The notes under the pieces are model-generated. The model saw only the letters and a list, made by a program, of their open reading frames with translations. It did not search any database and was not told the origin of the DNA. Shown one piece after another: positions 8,647-17,665 of a DNA stretch of 64,000 nucleotides (the first letter of the stretch is position 1; the number at the start of each line of letters is the position of its first letter). The translations under genes and the position numbers were made by a program. Origin of the DNA: an uncultured Bacilli bacterium. GTDB lineage: Bacteria; Bacillota_I; Bacilli_A; RF39; UBA660. Location of the stretch: NCBI GenBank assembly GCA_934090935.1, contig CAKOKD010000001.1, forward strand, positions 62,001 through 126,000, written 5' to 3'.

Positions 8647-8952
8647 ATGAATAATTATAAGATTATAATTGACCCTGGTCACGGTGGTACTGATAACGGT
8701 GCAAGTGGAAATGATATAATCGAAAAAAATATGACTTTAGCTATTAGTAAAATAATGTATAATGAGTTAAAAAGACTTGGAATTCCTGTTTATATTACAA
8801 GAGAAACAGATGAAACATTGAGCCCGACTCAAAGAGTCAATAGAATTAAGAATGCATTTGGAAGTGATGATAATGTTATTGTTATATCTAATCACATAAA
8901 TGCAGGAGGTGGAACATCGTTTTATGTGATTAATTCAAGTACAGGTGTATAA
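8647..8952 (+). pseudogene. Amidase_3 N-acetylmuramoyl-L-alanine amidase, 5' part cut by element
   Basis: N-terminal third of a zinc amidase that cleaves the lactyl-amide bond in peptidoglycan. AGGTGAT precedes the ATG. The zinc-ligand motifs are visible: DPGHGG near residues 9-14, the Glu in IIEKNM, and SNHINAGG near 81-88. After the GGAGGTG core (8905-8911) the frame enters element DNA and stops after TSFYVINSSTGV, giving a 101-residue truncated product lacking the catalytic C-terminal half. The missing part starts at 21701 in the same phase; joining both gives 339 residues. Confidence 0.9.
8889..8932 (+). other. attL of the serine-recombinase element
   Basis: Core GGAGGTG at 8905-8911. 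To its right, element DNA carries TATGTGATTA (8923-8932), the inverted complement of TAATCACATA in the right end. To its left is amidase coding DNA, which itself contains TAATCACATA (8889-8898). Confidence 0.8.
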
Positions 8953-9045
8953 CTTAGTAAGCTTCTTATTTTACTGATATAAAAATATTATGGTATGATA
9001 TAATAAATATATATTGTCATAATTAAATTAATGGGAAGTGTAAAA

Positions 9046-9957
9046 ATGATTTATATAACAGGTGATACTCACGGTGATTTTCACAGATTTAATCGGTTAG
9101 ATATTAATGACAAAGATGTTATGATAATTTTGGGTGATGTTGGTATTAATTATTATTTAGATGAACATGATAAGAAATTAAAAGAACGATTAAACAAGTA
9201 TAGTTTTAAATTCTTTTGTATACAAGGTAATCACGAAGAAAGACCAGAAAATATTTTAGGATATCATGAAAAAGAAATGTTTGGTGGACAAGTATTTGTT
9301 GAAGATGAATATCCTAACTTAATATTTGCTAAAAACGGTGAATTATATAACTTTAATGGTAAGAATATTTTAGTGATAGGTGGAGCTTATTCAATAGATA
9401 AAGATTATAGAATAAGTGAAGGATATCCATGGTTTAAAAATGAACAATTAAGTGAAATTGAACGAAAAAATATAATAGAGAAATATGCAGGTAAACATGT
9501 AGATATAATTTTATCTCATACATGTCCACTTAAATATGAACCGAAAGAAAGTTTTAAGTTGATTTTGTCACAAGGATTAGTAGATAAATCTATGGAAAAT
9601 TTTCTTAATGAAATAGAAGAAAAAATAGATTATGATAAATGGTATTGTGGACATTATCATATTGAGAAAACAATTGATAAGTTAGAATTTATGTTTGGAA
9701 GAATTAAAAATTTAGAAACAGGGGAATTTATTCCTAAATATGATTTTAGAACAGGATACGAAATAATTAGAGATGCTTGTAGCCAAGATGATGAATTAGA
9801 ATGTCCTGTATGTAATTCAAAAAATATAATAATACAAAAAGGCGAAGGACATAATATTATTGGTTTAGATTTTATTGCTATAATTTGTAATGATTGTAAA
9901 AAGATTTATGGATATGAAGATGTTAAATATAAACCTAATTGTCCTAAAGAACTATAA
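9046..9957 (+). CDS. Calcineurin-like metallophosphoesterase with C-terminal zinc ribbon
   Basis: 303 residues. The metal-ligand motifs of metallophosphoesterases appear in order: GDTHGD at the N-terminus, LGDVG near residue 33, QGNHEERP near 63, LSHTCP near 156 and GHYHIEK near 205. The extra C-terminal part has a four-cysteine zinc ribbon (CPVCNSKN...CNDCKK, about 249-285), which suggests nucleic-acid or protein binding. GGGAAGTG precedes ATG 9046; the ATG at 9031 lacks a site. It is first in the element, has its own terminator, and precedes the helicase. Substrate (nucleotide, nucleic acid or phosphoprotein) is unknown. Confidence 0.8.
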   Translation: MIYITGDTHGDFHRFNRLDINDKDVMIILGDVGINYYLDEHDKKLKERLNKYSFKFFCIQGNHEERPENILGYHEKEMFGGQVFVEDEYPNLIFAKNGELYNFNGKNILVIGGAYSIDKDYRISEGYPWFKNEQLSEIERKNIIEKYAGKHVDIILSHTCPLKYEPKESFKLILSQGLVDKSMENFLNEIEEKIDYDKWYCGHYHIEKTIDKLEFMFGRIKNLETGEFIPKYDFRTGYEIIRDACSQDDELECPVCNSKNIIIQKGEGHNIIGLDFIAIICNDCKKIYGYEDVKYKPNCPKEL

Positions 9958-9986
9958 ATAAAAGATTAATTTCTTTTATTTTTTTG
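9957..9986 (+). terminator. Intrinsic terminator after metallophosphoesterase
   Basis: The stem AATAAAAGA/TCTTTTATT with a 6-nt loop is followed by T6. Confidence 0.8.
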
Positions 9987-10086
9987 TGGAATATTGAAAA
10001 TCCTCTACTTAATTCACTAAGAAAATAAAAATTTGTGGTAAAATAATAGATAAATTTAGTCTTAGTTAAAAAGGAAGTTGATGTAG

Positions 10087-12804
10087 ATGGATGAATCATT
10101 AAAGTATATAGATGCTAAAATATATGATACAAATAATGTTATAAATAGAATTATAGAAGAAAATTTAGATGATAGAGATTATATGTCTAAAAACGTATTA
10201 AGCAATCTTAGATATTTAGTTGAGTATTGTTTTTTTAGAGTGTATATTACTGATGAAATAAAAGAATATGTAAAGTTTAATCATGAGAATAATGGGTTAT
10301 CAATTAAGTATGTGAAAAGTTGTGCTAATATGAGAGAATTAAGAGCTTTGCATGGATTTTTGCAGATATCAACATCACATACTCTACCAAATGGTGATGG
10401 TTCTTCAAGAGTCTTAATAAAATATCTTAATTATTTAATTGAACTAAAGAAGTTTATGAAAGTTAAGTATAATATGGATATTCTAGAAAATTTATATTCA
10501 TTTCCTTTAAATATTGAAAAAAATATGGAAAATTATTATTTACAAATTTGTAGTCATGTTCAAAGCGTTCCCTTTAATCGAAATAAAGGTGTTATAGCTA
10601 ATCAATATTATGTAAAAAAAGTAAAACCTATAATTATTAATAAAAACGTATTTTATGAAGTGACATTATCTGATGCAACTGATTATATAAATAAATTTAA
10701 TAGAATAGTTGTTTATAGTAAAGTTAGAATTATGGATAATTATGCTATTAAAATTTCTAGTGTAGATAGAACGATAGACTTATTTGATAAGAAAATAAAT
10801 ATTAAGATTATAGATAATTACAAGATTGCTGTTAGGCCGTGTGAGTTTAATAATTATGCAAAAATATTTGGATTGGAATATAAAATATCTTCAAGATATG
10901 GAGAATATGATTTGTTAATGAAATATTTAATGACTAATAACCTTAATTTGTTAGATATAGTTGAATTTAATCAAAACCAGTATAATGCATTTAGTGAAAA
11001 AATGATAAATGGTGCAAATACTCATTATATTTTAAATTTACTTGATGTTTCAAGAGATATAATCTTAAAAAATAAGTCTGGTGCTAATATTTTGAAATAT
11101 ATGTTATTTACTCTTAACAATATTGTTATAAAATCACAGCTGATGTCTAGTGAAAATTATAAGTTATCTAATTTATATTTGAATTGGGGTTCTATTCCCT
11201 TTGATGAAATGCCATATGCATCATCTTTATCAAATCATAAAGTTGATATCAGTGATTTATTGCAGTGTATTGATAGTAATGATAGAGAGCATGAATTATT
11301 TTCTAGGAGACTTAGTTATAACTCTGATAGTCTTGGAAAAATATATACAAAAATAAGTGATATTGAAATGGAGTCAGAACATATAGATAATTTAATAGAT
11401 ATTTTTAATTCAAAATTATATTTACCTAGACACGAAGGACGAAAAATTATTAAAAATGATAAATATATATATATCAATGGTTATGAACAGGAAACTATAT
11501 CAATTTTGCAAAAGTTAAGGGAGTTTACAAAATTCGGATATGATGATTATAGTGATATGTTTGCTGGTTGGGAAATGTTAACAGATTACGAATTTTCAGA
11601 TTCAAAAAAATATGATATATGTAAAGAGTTGTTTGTGGATACAAAAGTTGCCTTAATTTATGGTTCTGCTGGATGTGGAAAAACGGAAACTATTAAAATA
11701 ATTTCTAGTATTTTTGAATATAAAAAAATTGTATTTTTAGCAAAGACGAATCCTGCAGTTGAAAATTTAAAAAGAAGGATAGGACTTGATAACCAAAATT
11801 TTGAATTTTTAACGATTGATAAGTATAAAAAGAATCAACAACAATGTGATTTATTAATTATAGATGAGTGTAGTACTGTAGATAACTATGATATGAATAT
11901 GTTGTTAAATAATAGTGAAAATTATGATTTATTATTGTTAGTAGGAGATGTTTACCAAATAGAATCTATTAAATTTGGTAATTGGTTTAGGTTTGCCAAG
12001 GCTTTGTTGCCTGGTAATTGTATAAAAGAATTAGATGGAACTTTTAGAACTAAAAATCCTATTCTATTAGATTTATGGCAAAAAGTTAGAAATATTGATA
12101 ATGATATAATTGAATATTTAGCAGACAATGACATGTCATATAGTTTAAACGAAAAAATATTTGAAAAGGACGATAAAGATGAAATTATATTATGTTTAAA
12201 TTATGATGGACCATATGGAATTAATAGCATTAATAGATACCTGCAGTCAGATAACAATAATATTGGATATGAGTGGGGAATAAATTCTTATAAAGTAGAT
12301 GATCCTATTTTATTTAATGATTTAAATAGATTCTATCCTGTTTTATACAATAATTTGAAAGGGGTAATAACAGGAATAACTAAAACAGAAGAAAAAATAA
12401 CATTCAAAATAAGTGTGGATATTTTCATTTCTGATATTGATGCACAATATGTTGGATTAGAAATAATTGAAAGAAGCGAGAAATCAACAGTTATTTGTTT
12501 TAGTGTTAATGCTAATTATGATGATGACATTGAGGATAAAAAAGATAGTGTAGTACCATTTGTTATTGCCTATGCAACTTCAATTCATAAGTCACAGGGC
12601 TTAGAATATAATTCAGTTAAAGTTGTTATAAATGATGAAGTTGGTGATGTTATAAGTCATAATATCTTTTATACTGCGATTACAAGAGCAAAAGAAAAAT
12701 TAAAAATATACTGGACACCTGAATGTATGAATAAAATTGTAGGAAATTTTGTCACTAAAAATAATGATGATATTAATATTATTAAAAGTAAAATTATTTT
12801 TTAA
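10087..12804 (+). CDS. Superfamily 1 (RecD/UvrD-like) DNA helicase with large N-terminal domain
   Basis: 905 residues. The C-terminal half is an SF1 motor: Walker A GSAGCGKTE near residue 526, Walker B LLIIDECST near 589, LVGDVYQIES near 620, GTFRTKNP near 651, and the late motifs SIHKSQGLEYNSVKV near 830 and YTAITRAKEKL near 860. The N-terminal ~500 residues match no domain I know and probably carry specificity. AAGGAAG lies upstream of the ATG. It sits between two terminators, so it is likely its own transcription unit. A defence role is plausible from its company; replication of the element is an alternative. Confidence 0.8.
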   Translation: MDESLKYIDAKIYDTNNVINRIIEENLDDRDYMSKNVLSNLRYLVEYCFFRVYITDEIKEYVKFNHENNGLSIKYVKSCANMRELRALHGFLQISTSHTLPNGDGSSRVLIKYLNYLIELKKFMKVKYNMDILENLYSFPLNIEKNMENYYLQICSHVQSVPFNRNKGVIANQYYVKKVKPIIINKNVFYEVTLSDATDYINKFNRIVVYSKVRIMDNYAIKISSVDRTIDLFDKKINIKIIDNYKIAVRPCEFNNYAKIFGLEYKISSRYGEYDLLMKYLMTNNLNLLDIVEFNQNQYNAFSEKMINGANTHYILNLLDVSRDIILKNKSGANILKYMLFTLNNIVIKSQLMSSENYKLSNLYLNWGSIPFDEMPYASSLSNHKVDISDLLQCIDSNDREHELFSRRLSYNSDSLGKIYTKISDIEMESEHIDNLIDIFNSKLYLPRHEGRKIIKNDKYIYINGYEQETISILQKLREFTKFGYDDYSDMFAGWEMLTDYEFSDSKKYDICKELFVDTKVALIYGSAGCGKTETIKIISSIFEYKKIVFLAKTNPAVENLKRRIGLDNQNFEFLTIDKYKKNQQQCDLLIIDECSTVDNYDMNMLLNNSENYDLLLLVGDVYQIESIKFGNWFRFAKALLPGNCIKELDGTFRTKNPILLDLWQKVRNIDNDIIEYLADNDMSYSLNEKIFEKDDKDEIILCLNYDGPYGINSINRYLQSDNNNIGYEWGINSYKVDDPILFNDLNRFYPVLYNNLKGVITGITKTEEKITFKISVDIFISDIDAQYVGLEIIERSEKSTVICFSVNANYDDDIEDKKDSVVPFVIAYATSIHKSQGLEYNSVKVVINDEVGDVISHNIFYTAITRAKEKLKIYWTPECMNKIVGNFVTKNNDDINIIKSKIIF

Positions 12805-12866
12805 AATACTATTTAAAATTTATAGTATTAAGTAGCAGAGTCTATTGAATAGTAGGCTCTTTTATT
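12805..12866 (+). terminator. Double hairpin between helicase and initiator gene
   Basis: The first hairpin (AATACTAT/ATAGTATT, 12805-12829) starts at the helicase stop. A second one (GAGTCTATT/AGTAGGCTC with G-U pairs, 12838-12859) ends in TTTTATT, 25 nt before the next ATG. Terminator or attenuator. Confidence 0.65.
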
Positions 12867-12890
12867 ATGTTAAAAAGAAAGGGTGAAATT

Positions 12891-13625
12891 ATGTCTGTAT
12901 TTAGAGTGGAAAAAAATAACAATTATACTGTTATGGCAAATTACCATTTAAGAGATAAAGAATTATCGTTTAAAGCTAAAGGTTTATTATCCTATATGCT
13001 TAGTTTACCTGAGGATTGGGATTATTCATTAAATGGACTAGCTAGTGTTAGTAAAGAAGGTATTAAAGCAATAAAGAACATTATAACTGAATTAAAAGAG
13101 AAAGGATATTTGAAAATAAATAGGCTAAGAAAAGAAAATGGACAATATCAATATGAATATTTAATTAGGGAGATACCTGAAGGAATAGAATCAGAGTACC
13201 AAAAAGGATATGCCGTTAAAGGAGAGTCCGAAAAGGGCATACAAATAAATACTAATAAACAAAATACTAAAGAACAAATAGATAAAGAAGATAAAAGTAA
13301 AAAATCTTCTTTTTTTAATGGTTTAAATAATTTAACAAAAGCATTAGTAAAATATGGTTATACAAATGAAGATGATGTTGAACTATTAAATTACAATAAA
13401 CTATTTAATAAATTATTAGAAGAATATAACTATGAAGATTTAATTATAATAACTTGGTATATTGTTGATCATGTTGTTAAACGTAATTTTTTAGATGAAG
13501 AAAGTAATGCAATAGAAAATAAATTTGGTTATTTTAAAAGTTCAATTTATAACAATATTAATAAAGTTATAAATAATGAAATGGAGTGGAATTATGATTC
13601 GGGGTGGTTCAAGGATGAAATCTAA
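12891..13625 (+). CDS. Initiator-like helix-turn-helix protein of integrative elements
   Basis: 244 residues. The N-terminus (SVFRVEKNNNYTVMANYHLR and the following LSFKAKGLLSYMLSLPEDWDYSL) is the typical start of winged-HTH initiator/DnaD-like proteins on Firmicutes plasmids and integrative elements. A charged linker and a helical C-terminal domain follow. GGGTG precedes ATG 12891; the upstream ATG 12867 overlaps the hairpin tail and is less likely. Likely role: replication initiation or DNA binding for the excised element. A decayed copy of the same gene lies at 23064-23272 outside the element. Confidence 0.7.
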   Translation: MSVFRVEKNNNYTVMANYHLRDKELSFKAKGLLSYMLSLPEDWDYSLNGLASVSKEGIKAIKNIITELKEKGYLKINRLRKENGQYQYEYLIREIPEGIESEYQKGYAVKGESEKGIQINTNKQNTKEQIDKEDKSKKSSFFNGLNNLTKALVKYGYTNEDDVELLNYNKLFNKLLEEYNYEDLIIITWYIVDHVVKRNFLDEESNAIENKFGYFKSSIYNNINKVINNEMEWNYDSGWFKDEI

Positions 13626-13666
13626 AAAGAATATAAAAAGAATATAAATATAAATCTTATGAAGTA

Positions 13667-13757
13667 TGTCAACTAATGTTAAAATATGGTATAATAGTTC
13701 TGTATTAAGGGGCTCGTATTAGACTTTAATAGGTTTTTATGTGAGTTCCTTTTCTTT
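13667..13757 (+). promoter_or_regulatory. Promoter and terminator-bearing leader of the KAP gene
   Basis: An extended -10 (TGGTATAAT, TATAAT at 13690-13695) has a weak -35 (TGTCAA) 17 bp upstream. The ~70-nt leader holds a branched hairpin: outer stem GGGGCTC/GAGTTCC (13709-13715, 13743-13749), inner stem TATTA/TAATA, then TTTTCTTT. This is an intrinsic terminator placed before the start codon, so the gene is probably controlled by readthrough. Confidence 0.6.
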
Positions 13758-13774
13758 ATGTTGTGGAGGTAAAA

Positions 13775-16732
13775 ATGAGTAGTAAAAAAGTAGTGAAAAC
13801 CAAAAAAATTATAGATGCTGAAATATCCGAGTCTAATAATAACAAAATAGAAAGTTCAATAGTAAATGATATAATTGAAGGAAATGTTATATTAGAAAGA
13901 CCTATTAAAGATATTAAGGATGATAAATTTAATATCACTCCATATGTTGAACAATTGAAAAAAGCTTGTAAGGCTGATGCTATTTTTATTGCAGTTGACG
14001 GTAAATATGGTAGTGGTAAATCAAGTATTGTTCAATTATTTAAAAATGATGTAGAGGATGAATCTAATGTTTTTGTTAATGTTAATTTCATGAATATAAA
14101 TTCAATTCCAGAAAAAAAAGACAATACAAAATCTAATGATAATTTTAACGAAACAAATGATGATGAAAAGTCAAAAGTTGGTTCTGTTAATAAATCGTTA
14201 GATGATGAAAGAGATAAAAAATTATTAATTAATGATTATCATAGATATTTTGTAAATCAAGTTATTAATGATATATGTAAAGATCCATATGAATTTGAAA
14301 GGTTATTTTATAATCAAAAATTTAGCTACACTACAATAAATTTAAAGAAACAAACAGATAAAGATAAAAAATACAAAAAAATTATAGATAGAATTATATT
14401 GTGGTTAATTGGCGGAATATCTATATATACTTTGTACGGAAGTTTCTTAGACAATGAAAGTCATATATTACATAATATATATGAATCTATATCACCTTTT
14501 TTTACTATTTCATTATTATTAACTTTTATATTAATAATTTTATATGGATATGGGTTTTATAAACCTGATAAAAACGAGCAGAGTCCAATGTTGGATACTG
14601 ATAAATGTAGAAATAATTTTTTGAAAGTAATAAATGATTATCTTATTAATGGCACAACATTATATTTAATAATAGACGATTTAGATAGAATAAAAGATTC
14701 TAATATACAATTACAAATTATTTCATTGCTGTTCAATGAATATTATCCCGTAAATGAGTTAATAAATAATATAAAAATTAAATTTATTTTCATGATAGAC
14801 ATAGAAAAAATAAATCAAGATAATGAATTAAAACCAACTAAAATGTTTGATTATATATTATCTGTTTCTAGTAATCAAAAAAACATAATGAAACATTATA
14901 TTCAAAAATTTATAGAAGAAAATAAAGAACTAAATGAAATATTTAATATAGAAAATTGTGAATATTTTATAGGTTTAATAGCTTCGCAATTTAAAACAAT
15001 GAGAGAAATAAAACATCTGTTAAATAAAATTATTACAAAATATTTGTATATAAAGAGTAAAAATATAAAATGTGATAAAAGTCAGTTAATAATAATTTCT
15101 ATCTTAACCAGTCTTTCAGATGAAACTAACATTTCAAATTGTATAGAAGATGTGTTAAACAAAACGAAAAATTATGATGATAATAATGAAATATTTGAAA
15201 TAATACAAGAAAATGTTAATTCTAAAGTGATTGATAAAAATTATTATATATACATTTATAATTTTATTGATCAAAGTAATCTTCTGACCCCTTCAGAAGA
15301 ATCTATATTTGATTATATAGTTAACAATGATTTTCAGTCTTTAAACCAAGAAAAAATTGATACAATAAATGATTTAATTGATAATAAGTATACTAGATTA
15401 GATAAGATTTATGAAGAGTGTTATAAGTATGTTGGTAATAACAAAAAAATAATTTTGTTAGGAAATAAAAAATTTTATAATTACATGGAATCTCGTAATT
15501 TAATTGATAAACATGTATTATACAACTCTTATTTAAATAATAGTATATATAATTTTTATCTTAATATTTCAAAAAATTTAAGTGATGAGGATAGACAAAA
15601 CATTATAGCTTCATTAATAGAAAAATTTAATAGTTTAGAAGAAAACACAAATAATTATAATGATTTATATTTATCGTTTAAAAAATTTATTAAAAATTTA
15701 AAGGAATTTATATTGGATTTTGATATAGAAGATATATTTTCTCAAATAAAAATAGATGATGATTTATTTAAGATATTATCTAGTATTAATAAAGATTCTA
15801 ATTTAATAATATATAATTTGATTGCAAAAGAGTATGTAAAAATAGCTTCTATAAACGATAGAATAACAAAAGAGTTTATAGAAACAATAAAATCTCAAAA
15901 TATTGATTTAGCTTTTGAAGTAGAAAAGAAGATATTAGAAAGTGAAATTTCAAATGAGATTAAATTATACATTATTGTTAATGAAGAGAAAAAATTTGAA
16001 AATATAGCAAGTATATATAATAAATTTTTATCTTCAAATTTGTTTATAACAACAGTAGATTTAGAAAAATTAATGTCTAAATATGGTTATAATGAATTGT
16101 TAGATAATTATATTATTGCTAAGTTAAAAGAAAATACAACTCGTTATATAATAATAAATTGCATAAAAAAGAATGAATTTAATATATCAAAGAACATTTT
16201 AGACACGCTAAATGGACTTAATACCAAATATGGATATAGTAAACATTATGAGGATATATTAAAAAAAGAAAATTATTATGAACTATTAATATATTCCCAA
16301 GCCATAAATTCTAATAAATTTAAAATAGACATTACATTAAATAATAATGTTGCATATAAAAAAGCTATTTATGATGTTTACAAAAATATGGGTTCAACAT
16401 TTAAAAATTATAATTATACAGAAGGATTTCTTAATAAAATATTAAGTGTGGGTAATTTCTCTAATATAGATTATAATGAAAATAATTTTTGGAAAATTGA
16501 TATTTTAATTCCTTGTTTGGATTCTTATCAAAAATGTTTAAATATTTTTGAAAGTTTAAAAAATGCTAATAAACTTATAAAATATGCAAATTATTGCAAA
16601 AAAAATAAAAATTATAAATATTTAAGAATATTAGATTATTTAGGGATGTATACATCAGAAATGTCTGCTCCTATTAAAAGAAGTATAACAATAGCAAAAA
16701 ATAGTATAAATGAAGAAGAAAAAGTAAGTTAA
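13775..16732 (+). CDS. KAP-family P-loop NTPase
   Basis: 985 residues. Walker A GKYGSGKSS lies near residue 75 and Walker B LIIDDLDR near 299. Two membrane segments (about 203-222 and 240-262) lie between them, the hallmark of KAP NTPases, whose membrane helices are inserted within the P-loop domain. The long C-terminal part is helical, very Asn/Lys/Ile-rich and without known motifs. GGAGGT sits 4 nt before ATG 13775. KAP proteins such as PifA act in phage exclusion, so a membrane-linked defence role is likely but inferred. Strong AT bias marks it as acquired. Confidence 0.8.
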   Translation: MSSKKVVKTKKIIDAEISESNNNKIESSIVNDIIEGNVILERPIKDIKDDKFNITPYVEQLKKACKADAIFIAVDGKYGSGKSSIVQLFKNDVEDESNVFVNVNFMNINSIPEKKDNTKSNDNFNETNDDEKSKVGSVNKSLDDERDKKLLINDYHRYFVNQVINDICKDPYEFERLFYNQKFSYTTINLKKQTDKDKKYKKIIDRIILWLIGGISIYTLYGSFLDNESHILHNIYESISPFFTISLLLTFILIILYGYGFYKPDKNEQSPMLDTDKCRNNFLKVINDYLINGTTLYLIIDDLDRIKDSNIQLQIISLLFNEYYPVNELINNIKIKFIFMIDIEKINQDNELKPTKMFDYILSVSSNQKNIMKHYIQKFIEENKELNEIFNIENCEYFIGLIASQFKTMREIKHLLNKIITKYLYIKSKNIKCDKSQLIIISILTSLSDETNISNCIEDVLNKTKNYDDNNEIFEIIQENVNSKVIDKNYYIYIYNFIDQSNLLTPSEESIFDYIVNNDFQSLNQEKIDTINDLIDNKYTRLDKIYEECYKYVGNNKKIILLGNKKFYNYMESRNLIDKHVLYNSYLNNSIYNFYLNISKNLSDEDRQNIIASLIEKFNSLEENTNNYNDLYLSFKKFIKNLKEFILDFDIEDIFSQIKIDDDLFKILSSINKDSNLIIYNLIAKEYVKIASINDRITKEFIETIKSQNIDLAFEVEKKILESEISNEIKLYIIVNEEKKFENIASIYNKFLSSNLFITTVDLEKLMSKYGYNELLDNYIIAKLKENTTRYIIINCIKKNEFNISKNILDTLNGLNTKYGYSKHYEDILKKENYYELLIYSQAINSNKFKIDITLNNNVAYKKAIYDVYKNMGSTFKNYNYTEGFLNKILSVGNFSNIDYNENNFWKIDILIPCLDSYQKCLNIFESLKNANKLIKYANYCKKNKNYKYLRILDYLGMYTSEMSAPIKRSITIAKNSINEEEKVS

Positions 16733-16767
16733 GATTTTATTATAACTTTATAATTTTGCAAGACAAT

Positions 16768-16809
16768 AAAAAAGAATATTAGAATTTAAATAGATCTAAT
16801 ATTCTTTTT
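16768..16809. terminator. Bidirectional terminator between KAP gene and REase
   Basis: A 15-bp perfect stem (AAAAAGAATATTAGA/TCTAATATTCTTTTT) serves the convergent genes on both strands. Confidence 0.85.
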
Positions 16810-16810
16810 G

Positions 16811-17665
16811 CTATATATGATATGAAATTAATTTTGCGTCAATTAAATTTGCTGGATTATCAGGATTTTTAATTTTAATATCTTCTATGCTCAAAAAAGG
16901 ATTTTCTTCGACTAACTTTCTATCTTCAATATCAAATGAATTATATTTTTCTCTTTTTAAAATAAGAAAGACGTTCATTTCGCTATTTTCTTTGTAATAT
17001 TTATCTATTATATAGTTGAATACCTTTCTTGGGTTTTCTATGTGCCACATACCTCTAATTCTTAAATCGGTTATTCCAAGAGGATCAACTTTTTTTAATT
17101 TTCCTATTTCGTTTGTATGAATAAATTCAATACCATTAATTTCTTCTACACCAGTCTTAATTTTATTTTTGATTCTAGAATATATTTCATCAGTTGCTGA
17201 ATAACAATCTCCGTATATGATTGTTAAGCATTTAAGTTTATTTTTATTAACATTTCCTACAAAATAAATTAAATCTTTTTCTGTCCAACCACCAATATCG
17301 TCTTCGCAATGTTTACAAGCATTAGTAATCATTGTTGAATTACTATATAATTTCTGCTTTGGATATGAACTATTTAAAGCAAGTGAACTAAAGCCTTCTA
17401 TTTTCTTTACTTCTATAGCATCTCCACCTTTAATAATAATATCAGGTGGATTACTAGCATTTCCTAAATATGAAAATGTTTCACTATATTTTTTTAATGC
17501 CTCTTCATTTGTAAAACTAAATGAATTACAAAAAATATCTTTAACAAAAATTTCTAGTGCATCACCCATATTATTAGCTCTGTTGTTGCCAACGTAAAAT
17601 CTTAATAGTTCATTAGAACCATAAATAGTCATGTTATGCATAGCTTTTAATATATTACTCTTCAT
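16811..17665 (-). CDS. NgoPII-like type II restriction endonuclease (predicted GGCC)
   Basis: 284 residues. The N-terminal NNRANNMGDALEIFVKDIF and the later NPPDIIIKGGDAIEVKKIE, with a PD-(D/E)xK-type D...EVK centre, match my recollection of the NgoPII endonuclease family, whose recognition sequence is GGCC. The paired methylase resembles HaeIII-type enzymes of the same specificity. Its ATG lies inside the end of the methylase gene (11-nt overlap), so the two are translationally coupled, with the methylase made first. Recognition sequence is inferred from family. Confidence 0.8.
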   Translation of the reverse strand: MKSNILKAMHNMTIYGSNELLRFYVGNNRANNMGDALEIFVKDIFCNSFSFTNEEALKKYSETFSYLGNASNPPDIIIKGGDAIEVKKIEGFSSLALNSSYPKQKLYSNSTMITNACKHCEDDIGGWTEKDLIYFVGNVNKNKLKCLTIIYGDCYSATDEIYSRIKNKIKTGVEEINGIEFIHTNEIGKLKKVDPLGITDLRIRGMWHIENPRKVFNYIIDKYYKENSEMNVFLILKREKYNSFDIEDRKLVEENPFLSIEDIKIKNPDNPANLIDAKLISYHI

